Source of the DNA: Methyloglobulus sp.
GTDB lineage: Bacteria; Pseudomonadota; Gammaproteobacteria; Methylococcales; Methylomonadaceae
Assembly (NCBI GenBank): GCA_013141505.1
Contig: JABFQX010000017.1
Coordinates: forward strand, 1 to 64,000
Direction of reading: 5' to 3'
Length of the DNA: 64,000 bases
Part shown: one piece after another, positions 59,964-64,000 of the stretch
How the letters are laid out: each line of letters starts with the position of its first letter
Numbering within the stretch: position 1 is the first letter of the stretch
The notes under the pieces: model-generated
The model's database searches: none
Told to the model about the DNA's origin: nothing
What the model saw: only the letters and a program-made list of their open reading frames with translations
Made by a program: the position numbers and the translations under genes

Positions 59964-60713
59964 TCATACGGTCAATTTTTCTATCTTCCGGTCAAAAAAT
60001 GCGAGCCGATGGCGACGCCATCAACCCGCAAAAAGATGAGAGGAAGGATGCAAACTTACGGGGTGGAGAACCAAGAAATGTAAGCCCGCGATGCCCGGTT
60101 TTGAAAGGACAGCTATTGAACTGCGATAACAAAACCGGACGCTAGATATTAAGCAAATTAGATGCCAGCTATTCTGATGGGTTAAGGTCTGTTCTGCCGG
60201 TTGAGCGTGGCTGTTGTTTTTGCTGTCTTATGACCATAAGACATTGATAAAAAATATGTAATTTTTTATTTATTAGCGTATATCATGAGTACTAAGGATT
60301 TTTGGGAATGCCAGATTTTTAGCGAAAAAATCCAGTCTATTTCAAAAACTGGGTCATATCCCCCAGTTTAATCAATTTTTACTGTGGCTACAGGCCACGG
60401 GAGGCAAGGCTTCCAGAAAAAAGTGGGGCATATGACCCACATACTGGGTCATATGCCCCACTTTTTATGCGCTTAGTTGTATTCTATTTTTAGTATTGAT
60501 GGAAACTAAGAAAAAACAGGCGGAATAATGTTTTTTGACCCTATCGCTTTTGTTCAGTCTTCAATCCAATCGACAGCCATTCTCGTTCAATACTGAGAAT
60601 GGTAACAAGAATGGTGAGACGGTCAATGATAAGCGAGCAATGATGGGTAACAAGCCTAGCCATAATTGCTTATGGCCTTACAATGCAGCAATCATTGAGT
60701 GTTTAATACGATT
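59964..60713. other. Non-coding region with palindromes
   Basis: No gene is supported. TGTCTTAT-GACC-ATAAGACA (60224-60243) is an operator-like palindrome. CTGGGTCATATCCCCCAG lies near 60350-60366. The ORF 59930-60145 is a chance frame across the edge of the fragment. Confidence 0.4.
60417..60467. terminator. Perfect 19-bp bidirectional hairpin terminator
   Basis: AAGTGGGGCATATGACCCA (60421-60439), loop CATAC, and TGGGTCATATGCCCCACTT (60445-60463) match exactly, with an A run before and a T run after. It can end transcription in both directions, including from the CysE-like gene. A third, shorter copy of GGGTCATAT is at 60351. Confidence 0.75.
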
Positions 60714-61295
60714 TTAGAGCGGTGCGGGGTTGTCGACATCGGGTTTACAATTTGGTTTTATTATTTTGGCGGGGTTACCTGAAACCAGCGAATACGGCGG
60801 TAGGCTTTCTGTTACGAAAGCACCGGCAGCTATTCTGCTCCCACGACCTATCGTTACTCCTCCGACAATGACTGCATTGGGGCCAACCCACACTTCATCT
60901 TCGAGTATTGGATAGCCAATCGTTATTTTCCCATCAGTACCCTTGCGGCCATTTTGCCCCAGGGTAACACCATGAAATAGCGTGACATTTTTGCCGATAT
61001 GGCTGTTTTCGTTAACAACCAGCCCCCAACCATGAGTGATAATGAAACCGGCGCCGATTTTTGTGCGCCAAGAAAAATCCATTCCGGCCAACTGTGTTGA
61101 AACACGGTGCAAGATTTTAAATAAAGGCAGGGTCATGCGAGCTGCGCCACTTGAATTTGCCACTGCCTGACACAGACGCATCGTCAGGACGGGGCGAAAT
61201 GTTCTGAGTGTAATGACACCTTTAGCAACAAGTAACCAACTAAACGCGTTAAAATGCCGGTGAGTGTCTGCCTTTATATAATTCAAGGTATTCAT
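60714..61295 (-). CDS. Serine O-acetyltransferase-like (left-handed beta-helix)
   Basis: 193 residues. After a helical start, hexapeptide repeats form the beta-helix: TKIGAGFIITHGWGLVVNEN, SHIGKNVTLFHGVTLGQNGRKG, ILEDEVWVGPNAVIVGGVTIGRGSRIAAGAFV, and the coenzyme-A site end NPAKIIK. His in FHGVTLG is the catalytic base of CysE-type enzymes. Shorter than housekeeping CysE, so it could instead belong to polysaccharide synthesis. No cys genes are nearby. Confidence 0.75.
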   Translation of the reverse strand: MNTLNYIKADTHRHFNAFSWLLVAKGVITLRTFRPVLTMRLCQAVANSSGAARMTLPLFKILHRVSTQLAGMDFSWRTKIGAGFIITHGWGLVVNENSHIGKNVTLFHGVTLGQNGRKGTDGKITIGYPILEDEVWVGPNAVIVGGVTIGRGSRIAAGAFVTESLPPYSLVSGNPAKIIKPNCKPDVDNPAPL

Positions 61296-61503
61296 TTAGT
61301 TACAAATTTTGGCTTTAAGTGATTGGATGGTTAACGAACAGCAGTCCACGTATTCATGGAAGTCAATGAGAGAGTCAATGTTGCTGTAAGCCATTTTAAC
61401 ACTGAATTATTTTAATGGCATCAGAAGGCCAACATATATTAAACAACCAGATAATAGTAAATGAGGGCTTTGCATACATTCAAGCGTCCCAACCGCCTGA
61501 CCG

Positions 61504-62340
61504 TTATTTCAAATGCTCAAGTATTCCATCCAATTCTTCCAGGCTGGCATAATTGATAACCACTTTTCCCGCGCCACTCTCTTTATGGTCAATCATCACT
61601 TTTGCACCCAACTTGGCAGTCAGTTGGTCTTGCAGCCGCAAGGTATCTTTATCAATGACTCTTGGCAGTTGCGCTTTAGGTTCAGTTTGGGCATCTTTGA
61701 CTATTTTTTCCGCCGCCCTCACGGTCAAACCTTCACGGGCGATTTTTTGCGCGGCGGCGATTTGTTTGCCCGCTTCCAAGGACAGCAAGGCACGGGCATG
61801 ACCCATTTCCAGTTGACCGCTAATCAGCAGTTTTTTAACTTCCGGCTGTAAGTCCATCAGTCGCAATAAGTTGGTGACTGTCACCCGCGATTTGCCGACT
61901 GCATCGGCAAGTTGCTGATGGGTCATGGCATATTCATCAAGCAGTCGCCGCAATGCTTCGGCTTCTTCAAGGGGATTCAAGTCCTGGCGCTGGATATTTT
62001 CGATGAGCGCTATCGCCATGGTGGCGCGATCGTCGATGTCTTTGACGACGACCGGCACTTGTTGCAAACCCGCCAGTTGGGCGGCACGCCACCGGCGTTC
62101 ACCCGCGACAATTTCGTATTTGTCCACACCGATGCTGCGAATGACGATGGGCTGGATAATGCCTTGTGCTTTAATGGAATCTGCCAATTCCTGAAGTTTT
62201 TCAGGATTCATGTCTTTACGGGGCTGGAATTTGCCGCGCTGCAAATATTCAATCGGCAAAGTATGTGTCGGGTTGACCGGTTCTTTGGGGGAGACATCGC
62301 CGAGTAGCGCATCTAATCCTCGTCCTAATCCGCGTTTCAT
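61504..62340 (-). CDS. parB: Chromosome-partitioning protein ParB (Spo0J)
   Basis: 278 residues. The N-terminal KRGLGRGLDALLGD binds ParA. The CTPase/ParB fold has IQPIVIRSIGVDKYEIVAGERRWRAAQLAG and ALIENIQRQDLNPLEEAEALRRL. The helix-turn-helix is TMTHQQLADAVGKSRVTVTNLLRLMDL. It loads at parS sites near the origin. No parS 16-mer was found in this window. Confidence 0.95.
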   Translation of the reverse strand: MKRGLGRGLDALLGDVSPKEPVNPTHTLPIEYLQRGKFQPRKDMNPEKLQELADSIKAQGIIQPIVIRSIGVDKYEIVAGERRWRAAQLAGLQQVPVVVKDIDDRATMAIALIENIQRQDLNPLEEAEALRRLLDEYAMTHQQLADAVGKSRVTVTNLLRLMDLQPEVKKLLISGQLEMGHARALLSLEAGKQIAAAQKIAREGLTVRAAEKIVKDAQTEPKAQLPRVIDKDTLRLQDQLTAKLGAKVMIDHKESGAGKVVINYASLEELDGILEHLK

Positions 62341-62405
62341 TAATGCGTTTACCTCTTAGATGGTTTTAAACTTGGCCGTCAGTTTAAGGCCTAGATGGGT
62401 TTATG

Positions 62406-63185
62406 TCACGACTTCTGCTTGCCGCTTTCTTTCCTGAGCATTTCACCGGCCAGGGCAATATAGGCGATTGAGCCACGTGAGGATTTGTCATAAGTCAGCA
62501 CCGGCACACCGTGGCTTGGCGCTTCCGCCAAACGAATATTTCTAGGAATACAAGTCCTGAACACTTTGTCGCCAAAATATTGAATGAGCTGTTCAGACAC
62601 GTCTTTGGTCAGACGGCTTCTTTCGTCGTACATAGTCCGCAATATGCCTTCAATATGCAAATTCGGGTTGACGGTAGATTGAATGTTTTTGATGGTTCGC
62701 GTCAGGTCGGTTAAGCCTTCCAGGGCGTAATACTCGCATTGCATGGGAATCAGTACGCTATCGGCGGCAACCAACGCGTTCAAGGTCAGCATGTTTAATG
62801 ACGGCGGACAGTCAATCAGGATGTAATCGTAAAATGGTTTAATTAAGATAAGGCCATCATCCAATCGCCGCTCCCGACGGTCTTCCTTTTGCAACCTGAT
62901 GTCCGCAGCGGTGAGGTCAGAATTACCGGGAATGACATCAAAACCCAAGTTGGGTTGTTTGATGATGGCTTCTGTGGGCAGTATTTCTTTCATCAAAATA
63001 TCGAAACTGGTATAGCTGACCGCAACCTTATCCACACCACAACCGATAGCTGCATTGCCTTGCGGATCCAGATCAACCAGCAACACCTTACGTTTGGCAG
63101 CCGCCAGCGCCGCCGCAAGATTGACGGTGGTTGTGGTTTTGCCAACTCCCCCTTTCTGGTTGGCTAGCGCAATAACTTTTCCCAC
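62406..63185 (-). CDS. parA: Chromosome-partitioning ATPase ParA (Soj)
   Basis: 259 residues from a GTG start. The deviant Walker A KGGVGKTTTTVNLAAALA (about 11-28), VLLVDLDPQGNAAIGCG (Walker A'), and YILIDCPPSLNMLTLNAL (Walker B) are complete. ParA forms dimers on DNA and moves ParB-bound origins. It lies between rsmG and parB, the conserved order near oriC. Confidence 0.95.
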   Translation of the reverse strand: MGKVIALANQKGGVGKTTTTVNLAAALAAAKRKVLLVDLDPQGNAAIGCGVDKVAVSYTSFDILMKEILPTEAIIKQPNLGFDVIPGNSDLTAADIRLQKEDRRERRLDDGLILIKPFYDYILIDCPPSLNMLTLNALVAADSVLIPMQCEYYALEGLTDLTRTIKNIQSTVNPNLHIEGILRTMYDERSRLTKDVSEQLIQYFGDKVFRTCIPRNIRLAEAPSHGVPVLTYDKSSRGSIAYIALAGEMLRKESGKQKS

Positions 63186-63219
63186 TCGATTACCTACGGG
63201 TTGTCGTGATTTTCTTCAA

Positions 63220-63831
63220 TTAATTTACGCATATCAGATTACGTTCTGCATCTACGCCAGGGATTTTGACCGCAATAACTTGTTTGTTATTGCTTACTTT
63301 TACCAGTTCTTCATCCAGACATCGGGCTTTCATGGCAATCAGTTTGCCATTGTCTGCCAATAAATGTTGGGTCATGGCAATAATATCAGACAATTCCGCA
63401 AAAGCCCGCGTCAGGACAGTGCTAAAGCCTTGCTCCGGTTGAAAATCCTCAACACGGCTATGGCTGACCACCACATTAGCCAATTTAAGCTCCAATACGG
63501 CTTGTTGCACAAAACGGGTTTTTTTGGCATTGCTGTCGAGCAATGTGAAAGCCAATTCAGGCAAGCAGATAGCCAAGGGAATACCCGGCAAGCCCGCGCC
63601 CGTGCCTACATCAATAATTCGTGAACCATCCAGATACGGCAAAACCGTCAAGCTGTCCAGTACATGTAACCTGAACATATCTTCTTTGCCTTTGATTGCT
63701 GTCAGGTTATATGCCTTATTCCATTTTTCAATCAGGTTTACGAAGGCGATGAGTTGTAGAATTTTGCCTTCATCGACGGTTAAGTTGAGTTCGGCAATAC
63801 CCTCAACCAAAATAGTGCGAAAAGCATCCAT
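63220..63831 (-). CDS. rsmG: 16S rRNA (guanine-N7) methyltransferase RsmG
   Basis: 203 residues from ATG 63831; the track's first M is a TTG. It methylates G527 of 16S rRNA using SAM. Motifs: NLTAIKGKEDMFRLHVLDSLTVLPYL, GTGAGLPGIPLAI (SAM loop), and VLTRAFAELSDIIAM. Its start overlaps the mnmG stop (TGATG), so the genes are coupled. Confidence 0.95.
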   Translation of the reverse strand: MDAFRTILVEGIAELNLTVDEGKILQLIAFVNLIEKWNKAYNLTAIKGKEDMFRLHVLDSLTVLPYLDGSRIIDVGTGAGLPGIPLAICLPELAFTLLDSNAKKTRFVQQAVLELKLANVVVSHSRVEDFQPEQGFSTVLTRAFAELSDIIAMTQHLLADNGKLIAMKARCLDEELVKVSNNKQVIAVKIPGVDAERNLICVN

Positions 63832-64000
63832 CAAGCGCTTTTCTTTTTCAGATAAACCAATAGCAAAGAGATTGCCGCAGGAGTCATACCCGGAATTCGT
63901 GAAGCCTGCCCCAAGGTTTCTGGGCGCTGCGCCCTGAGTTTTTGGCTGACCTCGTTTGATAAACCGGGAACGCCGTTATAATCCAGGCTATCAGGAAGAC
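63831..64000 (-). CDS. mnmG: tRNA modification enzyme MnmG, C-terminal end (partial)
   Basis: The last 55 residues of MnmG (GidA): [20 protein letters not shown], then [31 protein letters not shown]. This helical C-terminus binds MnmE in the complex that makes 5-carboxymethylaminomethyl uridine at tRNA wobble positions. The gene continues beyond the right edge. Confidence 0.93.
   Translation of the reverse strand, partial: LPDSLDYNGVPGLSNEVSQKLRAQRPETLGQASRIPGMTPAAISLLLVYLKKKSA

Noticed and set aside
60000-60145. Possible gene at 59930-60145
   Set aside because: No ribosome site, crosses the leftward gene fragment, and lacks recognisable content.
61504-64000. parS site search
   Set aside because: No copy of the TGTTTCACGTGAAACA type was seen near parAB in this window.
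1-64000. CRISPR arrays, rRNA genes, intact insertion sequences, conjugation or phage structural genes
   Set aside because: None seen; the only transposase-like sequence is the RAYT pseudogene, and PcfJ alone does not indicate conjugation.

Overview
The window looks like gammaproteobacterial chromosome. The order ruvC-ruvA-ruvB-ybgC-tolQRAB-pal-cpoB-queE-queC-tRNA-Lys and the mnmG-rsmG-parA-parB block at the right edge are both typical of that class. The gene style (TonB receptor, DUF4266 lipoprotein, abundant REP-like palindromes) would fit a Methylococcales-type methanotroph, but genus is not established from the sequence alone.

Layout. (1) 1-854: chromosomal flank with the end of a broken P-type ATPase and a displaced tRNA terminator. 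(2) 855-4503: a small integrated element (element 1) bounded by 56-bp direct repeats. It carries a rolling-circle-type Rep, two small ORFs, an excisionase-like gene and a tyrosine integrase that has lost its catalytic HxxR segment. (3) 4448-40705: a ~36 kb island (element 2) in the same site, ending in its own excisionase and an intact integrase next to tRNA-Lys(TTT). Three copies of the 3' part of tRNA-Lys (864-910, 4457-4505, 40657-40705) mark a tandem double integration. (4) 40658-64000: core chromosome, all of it leftward except the TonB receptor and the lipocalin.

Inside element 2, from left to right: unknown genes; a proteasome-like Ntn hydrolase; a PcfJ-like protein; a pentapeptide/membrane/coiled-coil protein; umuDC; a three-gene leftward operon (membrane HEAT-like protein, Trp/Cys-rich HECRH metalloprotease-like protein, small membrane protein); an SRAP repair protein; a TraR/DksA-like zinc finger; a tiny hydrophobic peptide; an IHF-beta-like protein; a leftward defence block (type III restriction-modification mod-res, a DUF262-DUF1524 GmrSD-like gene, then a DUF262+HEPN pair); a replication module (Rep-like and DUF927-like ATPase) with inverted GTACGAAATGTAC sites; a run of small conserved island genes behind a strong promoter and structured leader; and xis-int. 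No phage structural, conjugation or transposase genes were seen in either element. I read element 2 as an integrative defence island with its own replication functions and element 1 as a minimal rolling-circle element now stranded by its broken integrase.

In the core, Tol-Pal (envelope integrity), queuosine synthesis, RuvABC (Holliday junction processing) and ParAB (chromosome segregation) look intact. The ruvA-ruvB junction is interrupted by REP sequences, an antitoxin with a decayed ParE toxin and a small membrane gene. The 55.8-59.8 kb stretch shows a local duplication that links a DUF4266 leader to the tail of a copper-type HMA/TauE gene.
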